From: Monilinia fructicola
Taxonomy: Eukaryota; Ascomycota; Leotiomycetes; Helotiales; Sclerotiniaceae
Length of the DNA stretch: 64,000 nucleotides
Direction: 5' to 3'
Assembly: GCA_008692225.1 (NCBI GenBank)
Contig: VICG01000003.1
Span: 2,907,501-2,971,500, forward strand
Shown: positions 23,511-36,490 of the stretch, one piece after another
How positions within the stretch are numbered: the first letter of the stretch is position 1
Layout: each line of letters starts with the position of its first letter
Notes under the pieces: generated by a model
Seen by the model: the letters and a program-made list of their open reading frames with translations, nothing else
Databases searched by the model: none
What the model was told of the DNA's origin: nothing
Position numbers and translations under genes: made by a program

Positions 23511-24597
23511 TTATGAAACTGGCTTCTTGGAAACACCCTTTGCAGACTTGATCTTTGGTGCCTTGTATTTATAACCAATTTGCTTCAACTTTTCTGCCGC
23601 AATCTCACGTTTCTTCTCGGCCTTGGCGATTCTCTTCTCCCATTGCTCTTCTCCAGCGCCTTGCTCCAATCTGCGACCTTCAATCTTGTTCCAAGGGACC
23701 TTCTTGAAACGTCGGTTGGCACCCTTGAACAAGTTCTCGGGAAGTTGCTCATCAGGAACCAATTTAACCTTCAGGATATGGTTGAACAAGAGATAGTTAT
23801 CCATAGTCTTGGCTACAATCTCTGCGACACCTCTACTCGCGAATTGAATCCATGCGTAATGCTTGCTCTGACCTGTTCTTCTATTTCGTGACAAACGAAT
23901 CTTAAGAATGTCTCCAAATTGAGAAAAGTAAGCCTTCATCTCTGCCTCGTAGAAACCATGAGGAATGCGACCAATGTAGACAACACCTGGAAGATCATTG
24001 GCAGCTTCTTCAGCAGCTTTCTTGATAGCCTTCTTTTGCTTCTTGCTGAGTTTCTCGAGCGCATTTGGAACTTCCTGGCCAGGTTCAAGTCCACCTTCTT
24101 TAGCATTTTCATCATCATCACCATCCGACTCGAAACCTTTCAAGAGAGCTTCGGTTTGATCATCCTCCTCCTCCTCTTCGCCGTCGTCGTCGTCGTTCTC
24201 CTCTTCTTCTTCAGCCACCTCAACTGGTTCTTCAACAACCTTCTTCTCAACAATCTTTGCAACTTTCTTAGTTTTTGGAGCTTCAACCACCTCAACTGAT
24301 TCCTCAATAACCTTCTTCTCAACAACCTTTCCAGCCTTCTTAGATTTTGCAGCTCCGGCCACCTCAACCGGCTCTTCAACAACCTTCTTCTCCACAACCT
24401 TTACAGCCTTCTTAGATTTTGCCGCTTCGGCCCCTTTGGGAGATTTCTTAACCTTCTTGACTTTTGCGACCTCATCGGCGGGAACGGCAGCCGCGGTCGA
24501 CGCTGCAATTACCCCATCAGCAGAATTCACTTGCAGCATCCATCACGAGAAAAGACGTACCTTTGCGCTTCCGCGCCGTGCTTTCAGAGGCAACCAT
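23511..24597 (-). CDS. Nop15/NIFK-type nucleolar RRM protein (ribosome biogenesis)
   Basis: Exons 24597-24561 and 24502-23511 (minus) give about 342 residues; the intron has GTACGT...TTGCAG, 58 nt, phase 1. The N-terminus is Lys/Ala/Val-rich with three repeats of a (S/T)KK-KVVEKKV(V/I)EE unit (about residues 40-115), then a poly-acidic region. A single RRM spans about residues 186-265: VVYIGRIPHGFYEAEMKAYF gives RNP2, and the RNP1 region is SKHYAWIQF. The basic tail KLKQIGYKYKAPKIKS is typical of yeast Nop15 and human NIFK, which act in 60S subunit maturation in the nucleolus. The stop at 23511 appears premature; see the decayed tail. Start chosen because exon 1 (MVASESTARKRK) is the natural nuclear N-terminus. 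Confidence 0.85.
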
Positions 24598-25389
24598 GGT
24601 ATCCGTGGGAATTTGCGATGGAAAGCGTCGTTGGCGAGAAAACAATGTCGATGCTTTGGAGGGGCTGTTTTGCGCGCGTGAGGTTTGCAGATTTGAAGGA
24701 CGGTAACTTTCGTAGGTGCAACAAATTTTTTGGATTCTGCCAAATGCTCCCCATGAGAATTCTCTTGGTGGTCCTGGGGCGATACCTAGATTGGTTAGAT
24801 GTAATTGAGGCGGTGAGTGAGGTATCTATTGCGGTATCATGAGTAGTAGTCAAGTTTTTATGGTGCCTTATATTTTAGGTGTTAAAGCATTGAAATATCC
24901 AAACATCACTACCACCAGAAATTTATTCGTAGGTAGTCTACCTAGGTACCTACCTAGGTACCTATCTAGCATTCATGAACCTCATAAACAATGACAAATG
25001 TCTTCATTTGACTCTTCACGATTAGGAACGGAATATTCAAACACATCTCGGCATTCATCTATCTCTTCATTCAGTTGTTTTCTGGTACATGGCTATTTGT
25101 TCAAGTCTTGGAAGAGTATAACACCGCTATCTTCTAAACTTTTGATGATATACTCATATTATCCATAGAAGTATATCGATCTGACCATCTTGTGGAGACT
25201 GTATAAGCTAGCTATTGCAGTGAAGCCTAGCCTAGCCTAGCCTAGCTATGCTTTATTCGTTTTGATTCTTCATAGGAAGAGATTCATCCATCCATCATTC
25301 TTCCTACCTCCCTTCAGATTCTACAAGCCTTTTGATTTGATCCACAAACGCCCGCAAATGCACCTTTCCTACAAGCCAAATAAACTAAA
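24598..25389. other. intergenic with CCTAGG-centred palindromes
   Basis: Two TACCTAGGTA palindromes lie in tandem at 24939-24948 and 24951-24960. A CCTAG pentamer array is at about 25227-25247. No gene seen. Confidence 0.55.
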
Positions 25390-26617
25390 TTATTGTTGTC
25401 TAGCCTGTCTCTCAACCTCATATGTGAAGTCAAAGTATCCCTTATCGAATTGGTGCACTCGAACATAACCATCCTCACCACCACTTGCATATCCTTTGCC
25501 ATTTGGATCGACGGCAACGGTATTCAGAGGACCGAAATGTCCACGGACTCTACCGATTTCCTCTTCGAAGATCTTGTGGTAGAATCTAGCTTCGAATTTA
25601 CCTTGACGTGCTGAAGTTGTTGTGACATCCATAGCAGCTTGTCCACCTCCAAGAATAACGAAATCCTTCTTGGGTGTAATGGATGCGCTGTTAAGTGGTG
25701 TATCGGTTACGTAGGTCTTCATAACCTCGAGATCTCGGGCGTTGACAAGCTAGACAAATTAGTATATTGAATGCTTTGAGAATTGAGTATCATTTACCTT
25801 GGCGGTCTTGTCTTTTGAGGCCGTAATGAAGTAGGTTCTGTCGGGTGACCATTGAAGATCTGTGACTTGCAAGTCTGGCTCATGGACTTGAGTGTTGTAG
25901 AGTAATTCTCCAGTCTAACAAACGGTCAGCACCTAGAATGTATCTCACTTTCCGAGAACGCTACCTTGGCATCGTATTGAGAAACACTTCCATCCTCGTG
26001 GCCCGCAATAATGAACTTCGACATATAACTCCATCCGGCAACAGTAGCCTTGCTCTCTGCACAAGTAATGGTCAAAGCCCGATCGTCAGATTGTGGTCCG
26101 TCTACATCCAGGTTGATGTCCAAAACTACGATCGTTCCCAAGAATCCCATACGTTGTTCGGTAACGGCCAACAATTGTGTAGCATCCTCATTGAATTCGA
26201 CTCGTTTGACGGCAGTGTTGAAATCCCAGGTCTTCAAACATTTTCCCGTCTTGACGTCCCATAATCTAACGGTGTTATCTGCTGCACCACTTGCGATAAT
26301 GGTAGTTGTTGGGTCCACATCGACTGTCCATATAGCTCCTTGATGGCCATGGTAGGTGCCTAATCTCTCTCCATTGTGTGCGTACCAAGCGCAAATGTGT
26401 TGATCCTTCGCAGTCGAGAAAATGATGTCTCCATCTTTGTTATATCTATTCGAACATCAATATCGCATCTTTGCCATGCTTAGAGCGGTGTTGTTTATGT
26501 ATACCTAATTTGGGTGAGAGCACGCTCCTATGTGACTATTAGCAAATTGAGGTCATCTATCAAGTCAAGAGGTTCATCAATTATACTGACATGACCTTGT
26601 AAGAGGATGGGCCTCAT
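25390..26617 (-). CDS. TIF34: eukaryotic translation initiation factor 3 subunit I (WD40)
   Basis: Five minus-strand exons: 26617-26591, 26527-26505, 26445-25965, 25914-25798 and 25749-25390; introns are 48-63 nt and phases agree, giving 335 residues. Start [19 protein letters not shown] is diagnostic for eIF3i (yeast Tif34). WD40 motifs follow throughout: [56 protein letters not shown] and a last repeat [20 protein letters not shown] with [10 protein letters not shown]. The protein is a seven-bladed propeller within the eIF3 complex, binding eIF3b and eIF3g during initiation. Length equals the family norm. Two tiny 5' exons (27 and 23 nt) are unusual but in frame. Upstream neighbour is the transposon block; no disruption is seen. 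Confidence 0.95.
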
Positions 26618-27911
26618 GTTTGCGATTCGGGATCGATATTACTAGAATCGCGATATGATGAAGCTTGGGGGGTTGTTATTTTAGATAGGGTTGAATCAAA
26701 ATAAGTTTCGTGCCCCTCAAAAAGTTCGATATCGTCTGCGATTTGACTCTTCAAATGTGTGCTATCAAAGACCAATCATAAGCGAGGAAAGGAATTTAAG
26801 TCGATAGGTTGAGATGCGGACATATGCGGAAAAATGTGGAGATGGATATTGTGTGTACTCCTCCTTAGGGTGCGTTCGAATCGAATTTCGAACAATCGAA
26901 TTTTTTTCAATATTAGATTTAATATATTGAACAAATATAGCTTGATCCGAACGTAATACTAGCTCTAATATATATTTAATCAAATAATGGCTTAATCTAA
27001 ACGTAATATTAGCTTTAATATATATTTAATCAAATAAATACTCGATCTAAACGTAATATTTATTTTAATATATATTAAATCTTTAAATATATATTAAGTA
27101 AATATTTGAAGGTTTTTCTATATAGTAATTAATAATAACTTTTTTAATATTATTATAATAAATATATTTAATATGTTTTAATTTTAATACCCACCTATTA
27201 TCTTTTTAAATATTATTTAAATATATTAGCTTTAATAAATATATATTATACTTAATATATACTAGATCTAATATTCATTTGCTTTAATATTATATCAATA
27301 TTAATATTTCTAATATTTTTAAAAATCTATTTAAACGTATCTTTACTATACTATAATTTTTAAAAAGTAGTAAGTGATTTATAAAAAATAAAAATCGATT
27401 GTAATATAATATAAAATAAAAGTAAAAGTTATAATTATAGCTTATTATATACTTTGCGTTTTTATATTATAAACCTTTATTTTTTTAACTTTAATATTCT
27501 TAAAAATTTATTAAATATTATTAAATTTTTAATAATATTTAAATAATTATATAAGAATAAACTAATTTATTTTTATAATTTTAATTAATAAAATTAATTT
27601 TTATAAATTAAATAATATAAATTTTTTAAAAAAAAAATCGCTTTTTTTCTATAAAAAAATATCATATATAAGATTTCTTAAAAAATTTTAATTTTAAAGA
27701 AATATAACTTTTAAAATAAAATAGATAAAAATAGTTTTATATTTTATAATTTATTAATTTTAAAATATAATTAATGAAAATTTTAAATAAAATATATAAT
27801 ATTATAGAAGTTATTAGAATTTTTAATTTAATATAAGAAAACATAAATTTTTTAAGGATTTTGTTATAAAAACATAAGGTGTACGATGAGCTATGGCTAT
27901 AATTCTTACTA
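26618..27911. other. transition from unique DNA into A+T-rich block
   Basis: Sequence is ordinary to about 26870, then a GTTCGAA...TTCGAAC inverted pair (26873-26892) marks entry into very A+T-rich DNA. No gene seen. Confidence 0.5.
26941..27090. repeat. 50-bp tandem repeat, about three copies
   Basis: Copies begin at 26941, 26991 and 27041. Each starts CT(T/C)(G/A)ATC(C/T)(G/A)AACG and ends in TTAATCAAATAA-like sequence. Differences between copies are mostly C/T and G/A. Confidence 0.75.
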
Positions 27912-28164
27912 CTTGGCGTTGTTTTTGGGTCAAATGCCGGGCTAAAAATTAACTGAAAAAGGAACTTATTTAAAAAATTATAATAAATTAACAAATCAAT
28001 TAAAAATTATATAAAATGCTTTATAGTATTATCAAGTTAAAAAATAAACATTTAGTATATTTAAATTCTTAAAAATGGAAGTTTTATAATATATAAAAAA
28101 AGGATTTAAAAGATATACTATTTTGTAGATTTTTAGCCCGGCATTGACCCAAAACAACGCCAAG
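27912..28164. mobile_element. 253-bp MITE-like element with TA target duplication
   Basis: Terminal inverted repeats of about 36-38 bp: left arm 27912-27949 begins CTTGGCGTTGTTTTTGGG, right arm 28129-28164 ends CCCAAAACAACGCCAAG. The arms differ only by two single-base length differences. TA dinucleotides flank both ends (27910-27911 and 28165-28166), as for Tc1/mariner-type insertion. The interior is A+T-rich and has no ORF. Arms are far less RIP-mutated than their surroundings. Confidence 0.7.
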
Positions 28165-28483
28165 TATAATGAATAGGGAAAAGGAACGATTAGCTGGGCA
28201 CTGGAAACGCCCACTAATTAGGCGCAGGTGATAGGAGAAGTCATTTAACCAAGCTTGGAAGTTTTTCAATGATTACCTAATTGAACGAAAAGTGCCTAGT
28301 AGAATTGGAGCCTTTGAATGGATTACCTAATGTAGATATCAAGGACGGAGTACTTGTCTAGAGAGTAGACAGATTCCAAGGTTGCTCTATGGATATTATA
28401 TCTAGCTAGGTAACCTTACCTACTTGGGTAGATAGATAATTCATGAGGTCCGTAGAGTGTCTCTTTCGATTTAAATACTAAAG

Positions 28484-28649
28484 TGTGAGAGATTGATTAT
28501 ATTAAATTAAGATGAGGATTTGTGAAAATAAGCGGAGCCCTTTTTATAGGCCCTGTTTATTTAAGCTAAGCTAAGCTAATCTAAGATAAGTTAAGCGAAT
28601 TAAACTAATATGGTTATATAACCATAAGATTAATAATATATTAATAACA
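28484..28649. repeat. outer element left LTR
   Basis: About 166 bp, TGTGAGAGATTG...TAACA, paired with 43571-43735. Immediately preceded by TAAAG (28479-28483), the target duplication. It contains a TAAGCTAAGCTAAGC run and a near palindrome TGGTTATATAACCA. Confidence 0.85.
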
Positions 28650-30639
28650 AATGCTATTAACAAAAAATATTTTATCCCAAAGTATAAAAGTGAAAAAAGA
28701 AATAAAAAAAACATACTATATAATTTCCTGCTATTTTCTATTATTTTATCCCTCAAAACCCTAATAACTTTTATTAAAATATATTTTATCATTTGTTATT
28801 TATTCCATTTTATAATTTTTCTTTAATATTGCATCAAATACTTTATTATAACTTCTCTATTCCTTTTACATTATTTTATTTATATAAAATTCGATTAATA
28901 ATTAACTTTAAATTCTGTAAAATTTCTTATATAAAAAATTATTAATAAAAATCCTTAATAAGGTTTAATAAAGACTTAAAGTATATAATATTAATAACTA
29001 AATATACCTTTATCAATTCGGGTAATTTAATTCAATACACTAAACAATTTACCCTTTTTAATATTTTGAAAGATTTTATAATTACTATTTAATTTTAATA
29101 TTTCGCTAGGCAAAACCAGGTATATTATAACCATAATAAAATCTCAATAAAATCCAATTACCAACCTTAAAGAATATTAGTTTATAACATTTATTATATT
29201 AATATTTTATATATATTATTATAAACTTTATTACATTAACAATTTTAATTAAGGCAAACTTATATTTTTCCGCTAATTAACAATTCAACAAGATAAACTT
29301 AAACCAGAAATTCTACAGGTTTAAATCTAACTTATAAAAGAATTATTTCTAAAAGTTTTATAATAATTTTAATTATAATATTAAAAAGCTTTTTTGATTT
29401 ATAAACCATATATTACTATAATAATAAATACATTAATCCTATATAAAATAAATTTGATAATGTAATAATTAAATAAAATAAAATTCTAGATTAGCAAAAA
29501 TATTTTTTATAGTAAATTAAATAATAGTATAAAGTAATTTTTAATTATTTAAATTAGTATATTTACTAATATTATTAATTTAAAAATGTTGTTAAATAAT
29601 AGTAAAAATAGCTATAATTAATACCTAATAAATTTTTATAATACTTTTTTATATTTTAAAAATAAACTTTCTATAATCTAATCTAATATTATTGTTTGGG
29701 AAACTTTCTATAAGATTTACAACAAATATATAATTAAAGTATTTTTTTATTAAATTACTATCCAAATTAATTTATTTAAGATTAATATAATAGTTTTTAA
29801 AAAATTTATCAATAATTAATAAATTATAATTAAATAAATTTAGAATAGATTAAAATAAAACAAATATAAATTAATAAAAATTGTATAAAAATATATAAAG
29901 AGATTAAGATTAATTATAAGCTATTATAAGATTAATAGTATAAAATTAATAATATCCTACATTAATAATAATAATGTAGATAAACTTGGATTTTTTTAAA
30001 ATGCTAAAAATATTAAAAATTGACTAAAACCCTTTTATAGATTCTATTATAACTAAAATATTTAAATTAATTGTATACATAATTAAAAACCTTAACCTTT
30101 AATAATTTGGGTGTATTATTATATGAGCCTATAAGTGGATTTAATTAGTTTTTATATAAAATATCTTATTTCTAAATTTAAAGAATAATTCTATAATATT
30201 AATTTCTAGCTTAAAATTTTTTTTAATTTATTCAATAAAATTAAAAGTTCTAATATCTATACTGTAAGTTTATTTTAATTTCTATAGTTAAATTTTATTA
30301 ATCTATAAGATAGTTATAGGATACCCTTAAAATTTTATTAAATTAATATTATAGGTTAATTTAATTACAAAATCTTATTATTTATTAATTACAATACTAA
30401 TAATATAAAATCTTAATAAAGTATCTAATATAATATTTAATTATTTTAGTTTATATTATACTTTAAATTGAAATCTAAATAAATATTTAAAAATTTTAGA
30501 GATGTTGTAAGTTTAATTTAACTAATAACAAAATATTCATTAAAGTTTAAGATTATTATTTAATAATAATAAATAATTAGTAATAGATAATAATTAGTAG
30601 TTTTAAGAATTTGATAAAATATTGAATTCTATTAATAAT

Positions 30640-30918
30640 TGTCACGCAAAAGTGATCATGTGATCCCATTATATCATTGGTGGGGAATAGACCGAAGGTC
30701 TATTCCGATCCTCTAACACTGATCTTGGATACGTGGAGCATTCTATATTTTTTCTAATTGAAGGTTAATATATTCTTTTTTAGTTATATATATTTCTTTT
30801 ATTATTCTGTAGTAGGAGCAGAATCTTTAGCCTATTTATATATACTATATTTTATATTTTAATGCTTGCTTTTATTGGTGATTTCTATATGCTTTTGTAT
30901 AATTTGTCCTTTGTGATA
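30640..30918 (+). repeat. inner copia element 5' LTR
   Basis: Starts TGTCACGCAAAAGTGATCAT and ends TTTGTGATA (mutated from the CGTGACA end kept in the other copy). ATAAT precedes it at 30635-30639. Direct repeat of 38855-39130; mismatches are nearly all C/T or G/A. Confidence 0.9.
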
Positions 30919-33900
30919 ATTATAAGCCTGGTATAGCATTTAATCTTCTATTACTTTTTTAATATATTTATATAAATTATTATTAGAGAACTTTATTTTT
31001 TTTTGCTTAAAGATTATTATATTATTTAATAACAAATTATAGCTTATTAATCAAAATGGATAGGTTAAAATAATATTATGCTTTTAAAAAGCAATGTAAT
31101 GTAAAGGGTATATAGAATAAAAATTAATTTTGATATTCTTTATATTGTAGGAATTTAATGGATCAATTGATTGAACGCTATTTTACTTATTTTTGTTACA
31201 ATCGAAGAATTAATGGATTAAACAAACTGAGAGCGATTGGAAGAATATTATTGTGAGAAAAACGAATATAATATTATGATGATTGGTATGGATTAAAGCA
31301 TAGTAATTGATATTTTTATTTTTAGTAGTATGAGTATTCCTATAATTATTAAGCTTATAGAACTACAAAAGCCGAAGATATTAATAATAAAGGATTTGCA
31401 AAAAGAATATAATTAAAGAGAATAATTTTGGAGAGTAATTAAAAGCATATATTTTATTAAATAAATATTATATTATAAGGTGTATAATTGAATTAATATT
31501 ATTGTTAATTCTTAACTTTTTATGGAGGCTATTTTTTATTTAATAATAATAGATTATTTTTGTTTATAATCTTTTATTTTAAAAAACAACTCATTTTTAC
31601 TAATGTTGTTATAGTAATGCAAATTTGATTGGTATATAAATAAACGCTTATAGATGTAATATTAGGTAGAGATAATTCTTTTAAATAGTATAGGGAATGG
31701 TTATATATATATTCAAAAGCAATTATATATAATTTTAACAAAGTTAAAGAAATTGAAGTAATTATCAATTTTCTTAATGCTATAAAATCAAAGTTTTTGC
31801 TTGTATACGTTTAAGTATAATTTAATATTATTAAAACAAATCTTTATATAGAATTATTTATATTAAATTTTAAATGATTATAGTAATATAGTATATTCAA
31901 AACTTAGTAGGAATGTATAGAATCCAAAAAATAAGGGTATATACTATTTAGGGAGTAATAATGAAAGCAATTTTAATCAAAATGCTTTTGCGAGAAAATA
32001 GATTTAAATGCAAATACTTTTATTAACTAAAGAATTATTAGGGTTATTTATATTACAAATAGGAATTAAAGGAATATAGGAATATTAAATTTGTTTTTAT
32101 AAACAAATATATTAAATTAATTAAACAAAAAGCTATTTGAAAAAGTTATTAAGGAGATTAAATTAAGAGTATATGATTAATAATTTAAATATTTAATTTT
32201 TAGATTTGTGAAGAAGGGGTAATTATTAAATGATTAGAAGAATAAAAAAGCATTTTTTGTTTATATAATTTTTAATAATTTAATTTAGGAATCTACTTAG
32301 TTGCTTTAATTATTAATTTTTATTATTTTACTTATTCTACTTTTTTTAATAGTTATGGATTAATTTATTTTGGTTAATAACATTTTATTATTTAATAATT
32401 TCAAATATACCTTATTTAATTTTAATGATGTAATCGAAACTAGTATGATCTTATATTAAATGGTGGTAGAGGATTATGTATTATAATTAATATCTTAAAT
32501 GATGGTAATAATCCTTAATTAATGGATTTTATTCTTTCAAATATTATTTTTATTCTAGGTTTTTATACAAATATTATTTTGAAGGCTATTTTCGCAAAGT
32601 TAGGAGTATGGGGTGTGTAGTTATGATAATACTTTTTATATAGGTATTATAAAGAAGAGTATTATTTTTGTTTAATTGATTAGAAAAGATAATCTTTTAT
32701 TTTTAAAAATATAAATCCTTATTTTTTTATTTTAATCTTTTATTTATTTTAGTAAACAATTGTTATATAATGTATTCTATAATCTTAAATGATTAATATT
32801 GCTTATTTAGATGTTTAAAAGATTTTTTAATTTAAAAGATCGGATTTTAAAAGAAATGTAGTATGAGTGTGTAGGATATTTTAGAAAACAAGTATTGGAA
32901 CATTTAGTTATATTTAATTTAAGAAGTGAAGATTATTGGTGTTTTTAGGAAGGAGTGTGTAGAATACTTTTTTATTTATACTTTACAAGTTATATTAAGA
33001 GTATTTTAGGGAACAATCTTTTTAATCTTTTTATAAGATATAATGGAATCTTTTTGATTTTTTATAAGATTATAATAAATTTAAGTTGGTTATTAATAAT
33101 TAAAGAGATATTTAATGGAATATATTTATTTTTTTATATTTATTAGCAAATTATTTGTAGAGGTATTTTTAATAATTAAGAATTTTTTATTCTGGGTTAG
33201 TAGAAAATATGAATTATTAGTAGTGATAATCAAATAGGATTGCGATATATTTATTATTGCAATTTTAGGATTAATAGAATTCGAGAAATAGATTATCTTT
33301 AAGGGTATTAAATTAAAGCTTTTATTATTATATATTCATTAATCCAATAGAGGAGTAGAACGAGTAGGATAGGAGATTATTACAAAACAGATCAAAATAT
33401 GTTAATCCTTAGGATTATTAGATAAGATGTAGGTGGAAATTGCTTTTTGCAATTATTTATTTATATAATATTAGTTTATTGTAAAATCAATTTTTCAAAT
33501 TATTTAATAAGGTTCTTGATATGTGGTTTAGAGATTATTATTAAAAAAACAATTTTACTTTTGTTATTTAAAATCTTAAAGAATTTATGATTTAATTGGA
33601 ACAGTATTTTTTTGATACGGTTGTAGAGCATACTTTTTGGATAAGAATTGAGAAGTTAATATATGTAAAAAATAGTATAAAACTAATCCTTAAGTTTATA
33701 TAGGATATTTAGTAGGATATATTATAGGATCAAATATTTATTATATTTAGATTTTATAATTTAATTATATTATTATTATTCGAAATATAACTTTAATAAA
33801 GATTATATATATAAGGATAATTTTATTAATTAATAAATCTATCTTTATCTAAAAGTAATGTTTAAAGAAATTGTTTTTTATATTAGATATATTAAGTAGA

Positions 33901-35129
33901 ATAAAATTTAATAAATTGATTTTAAAAGAAAATAATACTATGAGTAATTAAATAAATACTTAGATAAATATCGAAGTTAAGATTTTAATTATTATATGTA
34001 TTAAAAGAAAAAAGTAATATCAATAAGTTATTTTTAGGGGTAGGTTTTAATTTTAGGGATAAAGAAGATTTTTCAAATAATATAATCCTATATTAACCTA
34101 TTGAATATATTTATTAAAAGATTAAGAAGGTAAAAAAATCTTAGGAAAACAATTTAATAATGTTGATTTATTAATAGGATTATTAATTGATTAAATGTTA
34201 TTTTTATTAAATAATATAGGGAATAATATTGTAATAAAAACTTAAATGATATTAGTATGAATAAATCTTAATTTAATGGATATTGATTATATAGATTAAT
34301 CCAATCCTATATTTAATATAAAGGAAGATTAATTAGAAAGTATAGAGATCCAATAAGAGCATTATTTATAATAATTAATAGTGATTTTAAATACTATTTA
34401 GGATTGTATATGGTATCTTAGTGTAGAAATATTCAGTTAAAGAATATTTTTTAGGCAAAAAGAGATTATTTTATTGTAATCTAATAAACATATTCTTATG
34501 ATTAAATTAATTAATAATTGTATTATAAAAAAACCTTAAAATATTAGTTATTAAGCTTTTGTAAATAATATTTAATTCATAGGAGTATTAATTATTTACA
34601 AACAAAAAAATCAAATTATTTAATTAATTATTAATATATGCTCTTCCAATTACTTGTAGATATACATGTTATAATTAATAATATAATGGTTTATGAGAAT
34701 ACAAAATTATATATCGGAATAGTAATTATATAGAGGATTAAATAAAAGGGTATTAAAAAACTTGATAAATTTTATTTAATATTTTGATTTGATTAATCTA
34801 ATATGGAGAAATTGGAAATTAGAGGGGATTTTATAACAATTTATAATGTAATAATTACTATGATTTTAAATAAATTTAATACTTTTTAGATTATTAAAAA
34901 AACAATTAATCATTAAATTAATCTATTGTTCAAATATTTCTTTATTATCTAAAAATTGAAATTAATTAAAGGGATACTTCTTCGAAAAAGAATTTAAGCA
35001 AGAAGATTATAAGAAAAAAATTAATAATCTTTAAGGGAGGAATATGTGGAGAGTAGTAGATTCGGATTAAATAATAATACATTTAATTCCCCTTTTAATA
35101 AATATTCGATTATAAAAACAATAAGTAAG

Positions 35130-35720
35130 AATTTATAAATAAATAGAAATTAAGATTAATAGTATATGATAATTTTTAAGAGAAAACTACGATTAAAATT
35201 ATTTATACTACTACTCTTACTTTCCGCTTTTTTCGAATAGTTATAACAATAATTGCAAAATATAATCTTAAAATTAAGTAGTATAATGTAATTAATACTT
35301 TCATTAATACAATCCATAATTTTAATGGAGTACTAGTATATTATTAATTACTAGATAAGTATAAAATTCCTAGAAAAATTATAATCCTAAATTATGCACT
35401 TTATAAATTAAAAGATTTATTTACAATATAGTTTAAAAAGCTTATATCCACATTTATACATTTAGGATTAAAGATTTTATAAAAAGGAGTTTTATATATA
35501 CTTTAATAAAGATTATAAATTTATAGTATTATTTTTTATAAACGATATTTTAGATTATATACTATAAAAAGTATAAATAAAACGCTTAAAAATTTATTAA
35601 ACAGCTTAAAAAAGTATATAAGCTTTGAAAATTAAATAATATAGAATAATTCTTAAGTATTCGCATATTTAGAAATCGATTTTAAAATAAGCTTTTATTT
35701 GTTTATAATATATATATTAA
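35130..35720 (+). pseudogene. copia reverse transcriptase relic
   Basis: Despite stops, the + strand keeps the order of copia reverse-transcriptase motifs: a KQYNVINTF block (family LxQxDVxNAF) at about 35275, NYALYKLK (family NKALYGL) at about 35390, FFINDIL (family YVDD box) at about 35530, and LSIRIF (family FLGI.I) near 35660. The stops are mostly TAA/TAG expected from CAA/CAG under C-to-T change. Non-functional. Confidence 0.75.
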
Positions 35721-36099
35721 AAAAATTATTAAAAAGTTTAATTTAATTGATAGAAATGTATATACTCCTCTTCCAATTATAATATTTAAAAAGAATAAAA
35801 AAAATGCTTCTATAACGTTTAGAAAAGTATATTAAAAAAAAATTGAATTGATTTTATATATTATAATAATAATCCGAGCAAATATTGCTTTTGTAATTTT
35901 TTTAATTTAATTATTATCTAATTAACCCTTCTTAAGATTATATAAACGTAACAAATCACTATATTTTAATATTTATGAAATATAAGATTCTTAGGAATAA
36001 AATATTTTATAGAGTATATTCTATAGCTTTTAATATTCTCAATATATTATTTATAAATAATCTTAAAATACAAAAATTATCCTAAGGTATATAATATCG

Positions 36100-36490
36100 C
36101 TTTTTAGCGGCTTTATTACATAAAAAATAATATAATAGAATATTATAATTATTTTCATTATTAAAACAAAGTTTCTTAAAATAGAATAATTTTTAAAAAA
36201 AACCATGGTTATTTTTTAGATTTTTAAAAAAAATAAATCTTATAATTAAAAAGCTTACTATTGTATATTATAATAATATTTAAACGATTTATTTAATAGT
36301 TAATAAAAACGAAAGAATCTTTATTAAGTTTAGATATATTGATATATAGAATATATAGTTAAGGTAAAAATATTTAAAAAGTAGTTTTATTATATTATAC
36401 TTATTAATGGATTAAATATTTATTAATGAATTAACTAAAAATCTTATTTATTAGAAATTTAAGTATTTTAGATTACTATTTAATTTATAA
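36100..36490 (+). pseudogene. copia RNase H relic
   Basis: The + strand retains YYNN..TIYL (family DN..AI.L), then RYIDI (family TKHIDI) and INELTKNL (family ADxLTKAL) in the correct order after the reverse transcriptase. Several stops interrupt it. This ends the recognisable pol region. Confidence 0.7.
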
